Shown here: piece after piece, positions 1 through 12,500 of the stretch
How positions within the stretch are numbered: position 1 is the stretch's first letter
How the letters are laid out: every line of letters begins with the position of its first letter
Assembly: GCA_963969595.1 (NCBI GenBank)
Contig: OZ018410.1
Coordinates: 23,732,913-23,796,912 of the forward strand
Direction of reading: 5' to 3'
From: Neckera pumila
Lineage: Eukaryota; Streptophyta; Bryopsida; Hypnales; Neckeraceae
DNA: 64,000 nucleotides
Notes under the pieces: model-generated
The model's database searches: none
The model's input: only the letters and a program-made list of their open reading frames with translations
What the model was told of the DNA's origin: nothing
Made by a program: the position numbers and the translations under genes

Positions 1-2615
1 AAAATCTTTTTCATGTAGACAAAATATTCTTTTTGAAACAAAGTTTTAGATTTAAATTTTTTGTTTTTTTGAGTTACTTTACTATATGAGGTTGAGCATT
101 TTGAACATAGTCTAGTATAGTTTTTGCTCTCGTGCATCAATTGGAGTAAAAATTATATTTCTAGAAAGTTGATCTATTTTTTTATCTTTAAGAAATTTTT
201 CAAAAATCCCGCTAAAAATTGAGATTATGGGAACCTATCTAAACTTTCATTTGTCATTTTGTCTTCCAAAGGGCACCTTGACCTTTTGAGGTTCATCATG
301 ATATTTGGCATGTTTATAAGCACCGAGATAAAAAGTGCAATTGTCAAAATAATACATCATTGTTTGATGCAAAATCTCACTTCAAGAAGAGTCAAAGTGT
401 GTTGAAACTATTAGGCAAGGCCAATAAACTTTTCTTCTTCTTCCTTCAAACACTTTAGTCTTGTAACCTACATAGCCAATTTTCTTGAATTTTCCCATGC
501 ATAGTAGTCTAATGTAATTTAGCATGGTTGGATTTCAAAATATTCACCCTTATTTTGATAGAGGAAGTTTTTGATAATTTCTTGTCAAAATATCCTTCAA
601 TCACTTAGGAGCATGAAAGTATACTTAAAACCAATAAATTAAAAAAATATATATTATGCTCCAAAATCGTGTAGTTTGGACTTCAAATGTATAACAATGA
701 TAAATATTTTTTTTGGATTTACTTAGGCCCTTGTTATACCACATATACCAAAGTAGAAAGGATATGGAGAGCAAGTTTGCAACTAATGAGGACTTTTAGA
801 AGATCAAGGAATGTCAGTTTATATCAAAATTTCCAATCCAAGGGAGAAAATGATGTGAAGAATATTTTTATCCTTTGCAACAATAAAAATATTCAAATTA
901 TAAGTCCCAAAGAGTTTTTGTCATGACCAACTAGAAAAGTAGTTGAGGCACAAATTCCAAGGACCTTTGGCCAAAATGCTTATGGCAAATAAAACTCACG
1001 CTATAAGTTGCTATGGTTTAGAAAATAATACTAAAATTCTATATATGACATTTTATAGGCCTTCTTCATTTTATACTCCTTCCAAAGCCATGACCTTGAA
1101 AGGCCAACTTTTTCAAAATTAGTCATGGACTTTGAGATGTTATATCTAATAAAAGCTTTCCAATCTCAAAATAAAGAGAGCCTTTCTTTAGTTGCCTAAA
1201 GAACCCACCCCTTTGTGTGACGCAAGGATGTGAGGCTACCTTATTTTTTAGAAAAACAAATTTTCTTAAATACTTAGATTCTCTTCAATCTACTTCCTAT
1301 AGGACTAGAGTGTTTTTCAAGAGATATTGTCAAAAATTGCCATTTTTAGTATATTTAGTCAAATTAAATATAATATAACTTCAATTGAACCAAAGTGTAG
1401 TAGACTATTATGACAATGTGTGGAAAAAAATTCAGCCCGTTTGACAACTTGAATTGAAAGATTTATAATGTTCAAAGTGAGAAGAAAAAACTTCTTAAAT
1501 TCATTACTATAAAACAATGTCAGCAAACTTTGAACCTTCTTGCAGTAAATTCTTTGTTCAAAATAAAATTGAGACTCCATACCATCTATTACTCATCAGC
1601 ATGTCTTTTTAGGTACATTCATGCCAAAATTCAGAAGCAAATAAAAGGTCTACCTTACTAAAAATCACCCTAGAATATGAGGAGGTCAAATAAAGTAGCA
1701 ATTCACCAGTCAATTTTTTGATAATTTTTTTAAATAATTCTAAGATAATAGTGGTTGTAGTTAAACCAAAATGTTTTTTTTTCCAAACTTGCTTGGCAAG
1801 GTTAGTAGAGTTTGACTCCTCTTAGAACGAGATTTTTATTCTAAGAGTGGTTTAAAAAGATTGCACGTTAAATCATTTTAATAATTTACATGCCAAATTT
1901 CAAAAGTAGATGAGAAATCTTGCAATAGATGACAAAATTGCCCAAATTCCTTGAATTTTTTCAAGCAACATATCTTTTGATGTGGTCATCCGATAATAAG
2001 CTTTTTTCCATTTCCACAAAAGTTTGTGAATGTGTTCATCTTGTGTCAAATTTATTGAGACATTCATTTATTTTTTACTTCATCATGCCCTGCCCAAATT
2101 CCAATTGTTCCTTGAACGGACACTCAGTCTTTAGACGAGTCTTTTACAACTCATGATTAATGTTATGTCCTAAGAAAGAGTTGATATCTAGATTAACTAC
2201 GGAGCCTTTGTTTTGTTAAATGTTGAGCCTTTTCCCTTTCATTTACTCGCATCTTCCAATGTCCAAAAACTTTGTGTACTTACCCTTGCCACTGTGTACT
2301 TACTAAACTATCCAAAACAAGTTCTTAGAATTTGTCCTAGTAGACTACTGAATAACCCTGTAAGGATGTTGTGGACTAGAGTGATTTGATGGGTGACTTC
2401 ATTGTTAATTGAAGAAAAAGAGAATCACCTATTGGTTTAATAATTGGAGAACTTTAGTGACTACCTTGGTCATGGAGGCCCGTCCTTACAAGATTAAGGG
2501 CGAGCTTATATACTGGCTCGGTGGGCAGAAAACTGCCTAATTCAATCCACTAGACAAAATTGGCTCATTTGTTTGTCTTACCGGGGTGGGCAAGTTGAAA
2601 AGGAGGAGTTTTTAT
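1..2615. other. AT-rich intergenic sequence, no gene recognised
   Basis: No open frame here has exon-like composition, a recognisable domain or convincing splice signals. The sequence is AT-rich with many short T and A runs. Small open frames at 687-926, 1929-2156 and on the minus strand at 1359-1580 look like chance frames. I see no RNA gene. Confidence 0.6.
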
Positions 2616-3444
2616 CCCCTAAAAGGACCAACATGCGTTTTTTGGCAACATAGAAATTTTGGGCAGGTACGTGTGATTGGAGATTTGCATATTTTGGGCT
2701 GAAATTTTTATATAAGGTGGGGATGAGGAATATCTTTCATATGACATTTGGAAATACGAGTCAAAAGTTATGGTCTAATATGTTGTTTGTTTCTCAACTT
2801 AGGCAGTCCGGGCAGATAAAAAAAAAATCACCTTTTTCAAAAATAAAAATTTGAAATTGGTTTATTAGATTTATATGTACATTGAAAGCTTTGAATCACT
2901 CCATTTTGACCAATGAGTCAAATGTTACAAGGATTTTTAGTTTGCAAGCAGTTATGGATTGTCTACTTTAAAATAAACTTTGAAGTTGTTTATTCACTCA
3001 ATTTCCAATATTTTTCAAAAAAAATAAAATTTGTTAGTGTTTTGAACCATTCTCTACTTCTTTCTACTTACTATTTTTTTTCTGTATGTTGTACAAATAA
3101 TTTGAAAATTTTCAAGCATGTAGCCAACTTGCCTTGAAGAATAAATCCAAAAAGCACAACCATTTTAGAATTTTTTTTCATAATAATCTGACCTTGTAAA
3201 GTGCAGTTGCCCAATTTTTTGCAAGGCCAAAAAAAGGACTTTTGCAACTTCAAATGCTAATATCGTGCAATCTACAGGATGGGAAATTTTTGAAATTTTT
3301 TCCACACATTCTCAAACCAGAGTACTACAAGATCCAATGGTTACATGTGTCCAAAAATGATGTTTTTCAAAAATTTGGTACTTGTTCTAGAAATGGCAGT
3401 TTTGGAGCATTTTTGGTGAGAACATAGTCAAAAAACTTTAGGGG
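2616..3444. mobile_element. piggyBac-type MITE, subfamily beta (copy 1)
   Basis: The element is 829 bp. It begins CCCCTAAAAGGACC and ends CTTTAGGGG, so its tips are inverted. TTAT lies directly outside both ends (2612-2615 and 3445-3448), a four-base target duplication one base off the piggyBac TTAA. No coding capacity is visible. The interior matches copies at 8209-8407 (deleted), 36625-37502 and 45406-46875. Movement by a piggyBac-type transposase is inferred from the TTAA-like duplications and CCC/GGG tips of the whole set. Confidence 0.75.
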
Positions 3445-3474
3445 TTATTTCAACCAAATCGGTGGACAACACCA

Positions 3475-3690
3475 TTAGTGGAGCCGGGATGAACAAACTC
3501 CCTCACTCGTCTTGTCAAAGTCATTCCATGGTGCATATACAAAAAAAGCCCCGCTATTTTGTGCTTGATTAATTAATCTTCTATACCCCCTCTTAACTAT
3601 TTTGGATGCTTTGGTCGCACATATGAATTCAAAATTTGCAAATTTTATCATGTGTGGCAAATAGAAAATTTCAGCGTTTTTCCCTTGGGG
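3475..3690 (+). repeat. Left copy of an inverted repeat family around a GC-rich island
   Basis: This stretch, including TTGATTAATTAAT and the following AATTCAAAATTTGCAAATTTTATC-like part, is repeated in the same orientation at about 5656-5870. It is repeated in reverse, several times, at 4535-5325. It therefore forms the left arm of a foldback-like structure enclosing the GC-rich island at 3740-4535. Confidence 0.6.
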
Positions 3691-3939
3691 AGGGGATGAG
3701 CAAGGGGGTCGGTTCCCCCTAGCCATTGGTGGAGGCTAGCCAATCTTGAGAGAATCTAACACATGTGACATGCATACTGTACCCCTCCCCGCCCACCCAT
3801 GGGATCCACATGAAAGTACAATTGCTATTTTCACCTGTAGCACACTCCCTGTCCAGTTTCCCCTTGAGTTCTACAGTTCTTCTGCAAGTGATCCAGGCTG
3901 CAGCAGCAGCCCCCCTTCCATTTCCAGTAAGCCTGCACT

Positions 3940-4500
3940 CACGTCAACAATTTGCCCACCTTCACATGCACCGAGGTAGCCCAACTCCACTCGGCCCTTT
4001 CCACCTCAATCTTTCCGAGACTACGGTATCTTAGTATCCCGATGGCTACCTCGACCATTAATTGGTATATCCAATCTTCCTCTACCAAGCTCACTTCGAA
4101 GCTCTCGAAAGCCGGCGTGTCTGCCGGAAGGTCCTCCCCTCTCGATCGAGTCTTGACCCTCCCTGATCTCTAGAAACGCCAATCCAGGATGCTCAGAACA
4201 CCATCGGCCGTTTTGGCTGCGATCCGCTCCCCAAGGATTGCCCCAAACTTCGTTTGGGATTCCCAAACGAGATCCACTCCCACAGTAAGCTTCGTGTAGT
4301 TCCCACCTGCGGAACTAACTGCTGCCTGGCCAACGAAAGTACTCCTCCACTTGGGAGTTGGGACTGCCCAGGCAGACTGCAGGCCCATTGGCTCGTCCTT
4401 ACTAACCCGCCGCCCAATCGGGCAGTGGAAAACATGGGCGGAGATTGATAGTACCGGGAATTCAGTGGCAGGACGCGAAATCCGTTCCACCAAGTTACGG
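3940..4500 (-). pseudogene. GC-rich coding remnant of unknown function
   Basis: Read on the minus strand from about 4493 to 3940, one frame stays open for roughly 185 codons apart from a single TAG near 4168. The composition is clearly more GC-rich than the flanks. Stretches such as LGERIAAKTADGVLSILDW and SFEVSLVEEDWIYQLMVEV look like real protein. I do not recognise the family. The region lies between inverted copies of an AT-rich repeat (3475-3690 against 4535-5325), so it may be a gene fragment carried by a foldback element. No start or splice sites could be fixed with confidence. It could instead be an old exon of a resident gene. Confidence 0.35.
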
Positions 4501-4534
4501 GACCAGCAGGCAGGGATTTTTGAAAAGGCAGGAA

Positions 4535-5325
4535 TTTTACCCCTTGGGAAAATGCAGGATTCATTTTATTTTATTTTTCACACATGAATTTTTTGCAAAT
4601 TTTGAATTTATATTTGCAATCGGGGACCCCAAATTAGCTCTCTCTAGCACTAGTAGCCGAGGTGAATCGACAGCCAGGGAGAATTGACCCCCTTATTGCC
4701 TCGTGTTTTACCCTTGCAAAAAACACTAGATTTTTTTATTTGTCACCTTTGATAAAATTTAGCAAATTTTGAATTTATATTTGCAATCAAAGCCCCCAAA
4801 TTAGTTAGGGGAGGCGAAGAAATACAAAATAGACGTGACTTGATATTGGGGTCATTTTTACATTTATCCTTGGATGGGGCAATAAATGAGTCAATCCTCC
4901 CTGGCCTTTATTGCCTTGCCTTTTAGTCTTGGAAAAAAAATTATAAGTTTTTATTTGCCACACATGATAAAATTTGGAAATTCTAAATTTAGATTAGCAA
5001 TTAGATGCTGCAAATTAGCTATGGAAAGGTGAAGGAATACAAAATTTATCCTACACAAAATAGGGGGCAGTTTTTACATTTATCCTTGGATGGTACAATA
5101 AGAAGGCTCGTAGGCTAGGGGGAATTGACCCCCTCATTACCTCGTAGTTTATCCTTGGGGAAAAACATTGGAATATTTTATTTGCAACACATAATAAAAT
5201 TTAGAAACTTAGAATTCATATTTGCAATCAAAAGCCCCAAATGAAGAAGGGGAAGTGAAAAAATACCCACAAAAGTGGCACAAAAATAGGGGGTATTTTT
5301 TTACAATTACCTTTGGTTGAGGCAA
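4535..5325 (-). repeat. Imperfect tandem array, about four units of roughly 170-230 bp
   Basis: Recognisable unit marks are TTACCCCTTGGGAAAA (near 4536), TTACCCTTGCAAAAAAC (near 4709), TTAGTCTTGGAAAAAAA (near 4921) and TTATCCTTGGGGAAAAAC (near 5148). Each is followed by a block with ATAAAATTTAG and TTTGCAATCA. The units are reverse copies of the repeats at 3475-3690 and 5656-5870. Spacing between units is about 173, 212 and 227 bp. Confidence 0.65.
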
Positions 5326-5329
5326 TGCA

Positions 5330-5655
5330 TTAGAGAAAATTTCAAGCCTCCAAGTGACGCTGAAATAGTGTTTTGGGGGGCTGAAAATTAGCTTTTTGCC
5401 CTATTTCTGCACATCAGTTTCTGCTGTGACAATGGCGCAGGATCCCAAATTTGTGAGTAAAAAATTAATATTTTTTATTTTTTATTTTTAAATCTTAAGA
5501 AAAAAATTTAAGTACGAAAGCTGACTATTTTGGTAATCAGTCAACCAAGCTGACTACTCGCCAGCAGCCATTTTGAGATTGCAAACCAAGCTTGAAATAG
5601 CTTGGCCATGTCAATCTGGAGTAGCCCTCCAGAGGGCTGCTTTTTTTTTTTCTAA
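5330..5655. mobile_element. Short terminal-inverted-repeat element, family D (copy 1)
   Basis: The left end reads CATTAGAGAAAATTTCAAGC and the right end, reverse-complemented, CCATTAGAAAAAAAAAAAGC followed by GCCCTCTGGAGGGCT. A second element at 60645-60894 has the same ends and shares the AGGGCTGCTC / TGGAGTAGCCCT motifs. No coding capacity is visible. It is interpreted as a non-autonomous DNA element of unknown superfamily. Confidence 0.5.
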
Positions 5656-5870
5656 TGGAGGGATCAATCCTTTCTAGCCCTCGCTTGTCCTCTCAAAGTC
5701 CTTGACTCTTTTTTCCAAAAGGGAGCATGTTCAAAAAAAGACATCCTATATTATACTTGATTAATTAATTTTCTACACCAATCCTAGCTAATTTGGGGCC
5801 TTTGATTGCAAATATGAATTTAAAGTTTTCAAATTTTATCAAGGGTGGCAAATAAAAAGGTCATGTTTTT
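5656..5870 (+). repeat. Right copy of the inverted repeat family
   Basis: This is the same sequence type and orientation as 3475-3690, including TTGATTAATTAAT, the TTGCAAATATGAATTTAAAG block and GGGTGGCAAATA. It closes the repeat-flanked region that starts near 3475. Confidence 0.55.
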
Positions 5871-8208
5871 TTTTTAGAGATGAAAACACAGACAAGCAAG
5901 GCGGTTGGTTCACCCCAACTCTCATGGCTAGAAAATTTAAGGCCGTTGATTTCAAATTTTTCAAATTTGATCATCGGTAGTGAATTACAAGCCTATTGTT
6001 TTTGCCAAGGGGGTGAAAAAAAGACAAGCGTATTGCAAGGCCACCCCCATCCTTACAACTTTTGTAAGGCCAAATATCCTTTGTTGTGATACTAAATTTT
6101 TTCTTGTATCAAAATGTTAAAACTTATTAGTGCCTATCTTTTACTAGAAAAATTGAATTCTCATTTATTCTAAACTTCTTCTTACTTGAATAGGTTGGAG
6201 ACTGGTTTTGCAATTGTTGGTGCACTTTGCAAGGGTGCTTAGAGCATTAATTGCCTTGTACGTTGTTGTTGTGCATGCCAACCAATTCTCATGAGTACTC
6301 ACAACTCTTGTACCCCTAGTGCATCCGTAGAATACAACTTCTTTGGAGATGTATTCAAAGCAACCATTCTTTGGTAGATTTGATATGCTTGTAATCAATA
6401 TTATTTTTTACTGTATTTTATAGAGAAAAGGAATAATAGTAATCATTATAGATAATTGTCATTTAGTTGAGAAGTATGTGTTAGTTACATATGCTCTTGT
6501 AGTAAACAAGGATTAGCCAATTACATAGATTTTGGAAGGTAGTTTGTTTTTTCAAGGAAAAATGAACATCACCATAACTAAGAGGCTTGATTTTTTGTCT
6601 TAGATTGTAAATTTCAAACCACCAATAAACATTCTAGTAAAAACAAAGGTGGCCTTCTTAAAAACATGTTTGAGACAATTTTACTTGAGTTGTAATTGTT
6701 ACTTTTTGGAATAATCCCACTAAATTTAAATTTGTTAAACTGTAAGTAAACCATTTAATAAATAATCATTTTATCATTGTTTATCCTTCAGAATTATAAA
6801 GCTTTTTTTAATGTAAGATATGTGATTGTTCATATCTATATCTTAAATGAAGTTGTTTTGTTTTGTTTTGTTTTATTTGCTACAGTGAGATTTTTGGAAT
6901 CGTGCGTCCACTAATTGCATTCTTGATACCATCAAAAAGTACTTTGTGAAGAGGGGTGCATAGACTTTTTGTTTTGTGGTGTTATAACTCACAATGAAAA
7001 AGATATTGAATTTGGAAGTTTTTATAAATTAAAAATAAAAAAATTACTTATACTCTTATTTTATTATACCATGGCAGTGGCCCATGGCACACTAGTTATA
7101 ATTATTTTGATTTGCACTTTATTGACCATAGCCTTATTTGTACATAGGAGGGCATTTGTGGGAAGGAATGTCTTAGTTAATTGTGGGAGCATAATCAACG
7201 ATAACTTTTAGCCTCCAGTTACAAATTGCAAACCAAAGATAAACTACATGAGCACATAACAAATGCGTGCTTTTAAAAAACTAGTTTTAATTCATAGTCC
7301 TTTATAGGTGTTGCATGTAGATCAACTATTTGCAAATTACATATATACAACATGCATATAGAAAAATTAACATAATATACAATTGCCAATCTTAATGAGC
7401 AATCATGTGCTTTCTAATTTTTTTGATGCTACCACGTTTCACCTTTTATTATATTCTACGTTTCATCACATTCATTTTTTATTATAGGATCATTGCACAT
7501 ACTATGTGCAATTTGTTCATTGGTAGAAAACCATTGTGACTCAAATATATAATCTGTTAGCCTAGAAAGATACATTCTTTGCTAGTAAAGAATATTCTTC
7601 TTTGTTACTTATATAAGAAAGAAGGTCTAAGCACAATGACAATATTAATAAACTATGATTATGGAGGATACTAAGTTGTGGTGTAAAATTTATTTATTTT
7701 GCACTAGTGATTTCTCATTCTCTCTAGTAAAATTGACTCCATCTATTTAATCAAAGTTTTCAACCTAAAGTAAAGTAATGTCTACAATACAATAAAGTTT
7801 AAAGTGAGTATGTATTTCAAAGTATGTTCAAATACATCTACATCAAAAGTAGATACTCATTGAAGAATGAAATAGTAAAATTTCATTTAACCTCTTACAA
7901 TTTTTATACAAATACCATTGTCAAGTACCACTTTGGACTTCACTTAAATTTAACTACTCCGTATATTCTATTTACACGTGACCAAAACTTAAACCTCACA
8001 TACACAATATCAAAGCAATCAATAAGGTAGGAGGTTCATTAAGCGCCCAATTTAATGAATTTGGAGAGTTTTAGACTTCTTGAAATATTTTTCAATAAAT
8101 TTCCTTGGAAGAAATGGAATTGAGACCCAATCCAAGTTGTTTCATTTTTTTTGGAGCTTCAAAGAATTAGTTACAAATTTTTGAAGTTGAAACTCAATGG
8201 TCACTTAA
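5871..8208. other. AT-rich intergenic sequence, no gene recognised
   Basis: No convincing exons are present. A GTTTT pentamer run lies near 6855-6880. Near 8023 there is a short match (TAAGGTAGGAGGTT) to the tip of the TA-flanked MITE family F, suggesting a truncated copy. Open frames at 5880-6089, 6165-6398 (-), 6969-7211 and 7824-8030 have no family features. Confidence 0.5.
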
Positions 8209-8407
8209 TCCCCAAAATTCCATGACTATATTCACCGGAAATGCTCAAAAATTGCCATTTTTAGAACAAGTACCAAATTTCATGCATATGAAAGATATTC
8301 CTTGTCCCCACCTTCTATTAAAATTTGGGCCAAAAATATGAAAATCTCTAGTCACACCTGCCCAAAATTTCTATATAGCCAAAAAATGCATGTTGGTCCT
8401 TTAGGGG
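8209..8407. mobile_element. piggyBac-type MITE, internally deleted beta copy
   Basis: TTAA lies outside both ends (8205-8208 and 8408-8411). The left end is TCCCCAAAATTCCATGAC and the right end GGTCCTTTAGGGG. Only about 199 bp remain. Both ends match the 878 bp copy at 36625-37502, so the middle has been lost. It lies just upstream of the annexin promoter region. Confidence 0.75.
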
Positions 8408-8429
8408 TTAAAGCGTCCACCTCTTGAAA

Positions 8430-9336
8430 TGTGCTCTATTTGCATATTTTGCATTTCCATTGCATTTCCATTCCTTTCCATTTTAGTAGCTGATTTCCAC
8501 TTCTCTCAAAACACCGTCACCTTCAAAACCCAAACCCCAAACCCAGGGAGAGAACGTGCTCGGAATCGGAGGGCTCGTGGGACACAGTTCTAAATTCTGC
8601 ACCAACGTTTCCTCATTGGAGGCGACGAGAAGGGAGCCTAAACTTTTTCAAATCTGTCCTTGAAATAGCAACCCTCTAGCGCAGCCAGCCAGCCAGCCAA
8701 CCTGAATGAATTGAAGAGTATTCAATACAAAACACATTCCAATATCTGCAATGGATCGAAATCTAAGCTTCGACACGGCTCCCAACAACAATTGCTCATC
8801 TCAATGAACCATACATTCTCTACAGTAGTAGTTCCATTCGAAAACCGCAACATTCTCCACTAGCCCGCTCTTAAAGCTCTGTGTTTGGGACTGTGGAGAA
8901 CCCAGGTGCCTTTCCAGTTATAGATCAATGCAGGCCTTTTGTCCTGAACAGCAGGGTCAGAGCTTTGTCAGGAGTCTGGTGAAGGTGTGGTGTAGGTCTG
9001 GTGATGGGTGGGTTTCTGTGGGATGTCAGATTTCTAGGATATAAAAACGTCGCTTTTGCAACAGGAAAGGACTGTTAGTGAGTTCTGTGACTCATCACCC
9101 TTCTCAGGACCGAATCCACATTATTGACCGTTCTTCTTGTTCTTCCTCCTCGGCCCTATCTGTCTGTCTGTCTATCTATCTGCCTCCCTGCCTGCCTGCT
9201 TCCCTGCGTGTGTGGTGTTCGCAATTCTATTTTGTGACTTGAATCAAGTGCTTCGTGTTTACTTCGTTTGTAAACCAGCGCTGTGAAATTAATTGTCGAG
9301 CTGTGGGGGTCTCTCCCGCCATTGTGAGCCGTGAGA
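8430..9336 (+). promoter_or_regulatory. Annexin promoter and 5' leader with TATA box
   Basis: GC content rises from about 8470. TATAAAAA at 9040-9047 is a good TATA box, giving an expected start of transcription near 9070 and a leader of about 480 nt. The leader holds a pyrimidine-rich TCTG/TCTA/TGCC tetranucleotide run at about 9158-9205. Promoter use is inferred from position; no other core element is clear. Confidence 0.5.
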
Positions 9337-9366
9337 ATGAGAATATGGTGGATGTGTGTTAGCTAG
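9337..9366 (+). promoter_or_regulatory. Upstream ORF in the annexin leader
   Basis: ATG at 9337 opens a nine-codon frame (MRIWWMCVS) ending in TAG at 9364-9366. A second short frame follows from the ATG at 9384. Both lie upstream of the main start at 9548 and in the predicted leader, so scanning ribosomes would meet them first. A role in translational control is an inference. Confidence 0.4.
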
Positions 9367-9547
9367 ATCTAACGATTTGGAGAATGCATGCTCTGGAAGG
9401 GTGCCCACATGCAAAGGGAAAAAAATAGTGGGTTCTCATTCAGGCAGATCATGTACTCTCTCTCTTCACTTGATCGGGACGACTGAGGGTGTTACAAGGG
9501 CAGGGAAAGGCAACTGGAGGCGTGGGTTGAATTTGCAACAGAAAAAA

Positions 9548-12500
9548 ATGGGGACAGCGGATCTGCCACCGAGTTCCAACTTGCAAGAGGATCACAAAGA
9601 ACTTCGGAACGCTCTTCGAGGTACATGATGCAAATTTTGACTTAGAAGCTTGAGAAAACTGGAGGGTGGGATCTGTTCGGTTCAAAAACTTTGAGCGTTT
9701 TGGACAATGTTGGTTAGAATGTGGTGATTGAAGGTTTCAGATGCTAGGCTGGAGAAACTTTCGATTCTTGCAATCAGTTTTGTGACTGCTTGGAACTCAA
9801 GCGTTTGTGGTTGTTTTGAATGTGGTGATTGGAGGTTTGGATGCTACAATTTGGGTCCCTAATCACCGTTCTTACAGTAGTTGTGTTTGCTTTCAACACT
9901 AGCCGGAAATGTTTTTGACAATGTTGGTTAGAATGTGGCGATTGAAGCTCTGAGATGCAACAACTTTGGTTCCTTACCTTGAGAAAACTGCCATCCTCAC
10001 AACCAGCTATGTGATTGCTGTGAACGCAAACCAGGAACGCTTTTGACAATCTGGTGATTGAACTCATTGAGATTTGGGATGCAGAATCCATGGTTCCTAG
10101 CATTGGGAAACCTGTCATTCTTTCAATGCGTACTGTGATTGCTGTGAACACAAAGCAATAATGTTTTTGACAATGCTAGCTTGAAAGTTTAGGATGCAAC
10201 AACCATGATTCCAAACCTTTCGAAAACTATCTTTCCTACAATAAGTTACGTGACTGTTGTAAACACAAACCAGGAATGTTTTTGGCAATTTCGGTTCCAA
10301 CGTGGTGATTGAAGGTTCGGGATGCAACACCCATGACTCCAAACCTTTCGAAAACTGTCTTAGTTTCCTACAATCAGTTACGTGACTGCTGTGAATACGT
10401 TCAAACCAGTCAGGATTTTTTTGACAATGGTGGTTCCAATATGGTGATTGAACGTTTGGGATGCAACAACTAACCTTTCGAAAACTGTGCCTTCCTTACA
10501 GCCAGATACGTGATATTCCTTCGACCCCAAACCAGGGCCATGATTATTTTTTTGACAAGCTTGAATTGCTTTCTGCTTTGCAGGTCTGACATGCAACGAG
10601 AAGAAAGTGATCGAGATTCTGGGCCGCAGGACCAAAGCCCAGCGCGAAAGCATCTCCGAGCGCTACAAGCTGGTGTTCGGGGAGAGTTTACAGAAGCGTG
10701 TGAAGTCGGCCATGGGTAACAAGCTGTTGGCGAGGAGCGTGTCTTTGTGGCTGATGGAGCCTTCGGAGAGAGATGCGGTGCTGTTGTGCGAGGCTTTAAA
10801 AGAAGTAACCCCCAAGAAGGACCGTGTCGTGATTGGGATTCTGTGCTCGAGGACGTCGGCGCAAATCTACCAAATCAAGCAAGCCTTCTACACGCTGTTC
10901 AATCAGACATTGGAGAATCATGTGGATGGGTCGGCATTCGACTTCAGCGAGCTCCAAACCAAGGTCCGTCCGTGGAGGAGGGCTCTCTTTTGTTTTTTTT
11001 CTGTCTCCATTGTGTCATTAGTGGAACTTTTTGAAAAAAAACGTCATGGCATGACGCAGTCGGCAGCAGCCTTGGGATGTCATCATTGGGGCATCATATC
11101 GTTGCATTTATTTGATTCTGTAAAATCATCATAGCATTATCAAGCAACAGCTAGCCTTTAGATGTCATCATTGGGGTGATTCTGCAGAGATATCATGACT
11201 TTAATAAGCAATAGCCTTGGGGGATTTCATCCATTTGTGTGATTCTGCAGAGGTATCATAAATTTATTAAGCAAAAGCCTTCGGGATGTCATCCATTTGT
11301 GTGATTCTGCAGAGGTATCATAAATTTATTAAGCAAAAGCCTTCGGGATGTCATCCATTTGTGTGATTCTGCAGAGAAATCATAAATTTATTAAGCAACA
11401 GCCTTCGGATATCATCCATTCGTGTGACAGCCTTGGGGTGTCATGATGTGTTTGCTAAAGACTATGTATTCTGTTTGGATTCTTTGAGATTGAAATTCAA
11501 ATTCTGTCTTGTTGGGTGCGCAGAGCAAATGGGCGTTTTGGCGAACCTCGAGTGAGCCGAAGGCGAAGGACCCTCCAAAGAGGGCATTTGGAATCACTAA
11601 GGTAATTTTCTCTCAATCCTTAACTAGTATTAAATCATGATCAAGTGATGTGGTTCTTTGGGATCATCAAGATGCTCATTTAAAATTCCTCTACGTGCGT
11701 TTCTACTAACAGCCTTGCCATTAGAAAGTGGGGGTCTGTACAACCATGAAATATGAGGCAATTTTAGTTGAGTGTTGTATTGGTATGGGCAAGGAAGTCT
11801 TGGATTTCTCATTTTGTGTCAGATTCTTTGGTGTTGGTGAGACTTGGGTGATACCAGTCCAACTCTTATTTATTGTTTGGAGCCCAAGTACACGTTACCC
11901 TGTAGAACTGGTGAGGCAAGTACATCTACCTTACGTGAAGGTCAGATTCAGACATAAATTAAGAATTTTTTGGGAATGTCTGAATGTTTGGAATATTACA
12001 AGTGAAATGTTCAAAATGTTGCAGAATTTTTTCATCCATATTGCCTAAATTTTTGAATATCTTTGAAACCTACATCACGCCTTAAGCCTTGCATGATAGG
12101 TTTCCCAAAACAAGAAAACCTAGAAGCTGTCGAACACAAAAAAATTTGGACGCCAAAATGTCGACACACTAATACCAATAGTTTCAACTATCTGAAACCC
12201 TTTGCATGATAAAAGGAAACTATTTTGGCACTCGGGTGCCGAATCAAACCTTAATGTACGATAATTGCAAGTCATTTCAAGTCATTTCAGTGGAAGTTAC
12301 ACCTACAATTTCTTGCCTACAATTTACAACCTATATTTATGAAAACCTAAGGTCAATTTTGGATACAGCCATTTTCAGCACTTTGAAATTCACAGTTTAT
12401 TCAGTGTCCTAAAAATACAGTTTAATAATAGGAATCCTTGTTGGTGAACTGATTTGGTGCTGAAATGTTGGCAGCTCATGTTAGCACTGGCTAGAGGAAG

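Noticed and set aside
11728..12048. 106-codon frame inside annexin intron 2
   Set aside because: It falls within the intron defined by the annexin reading and has no domain or exon-like composition.
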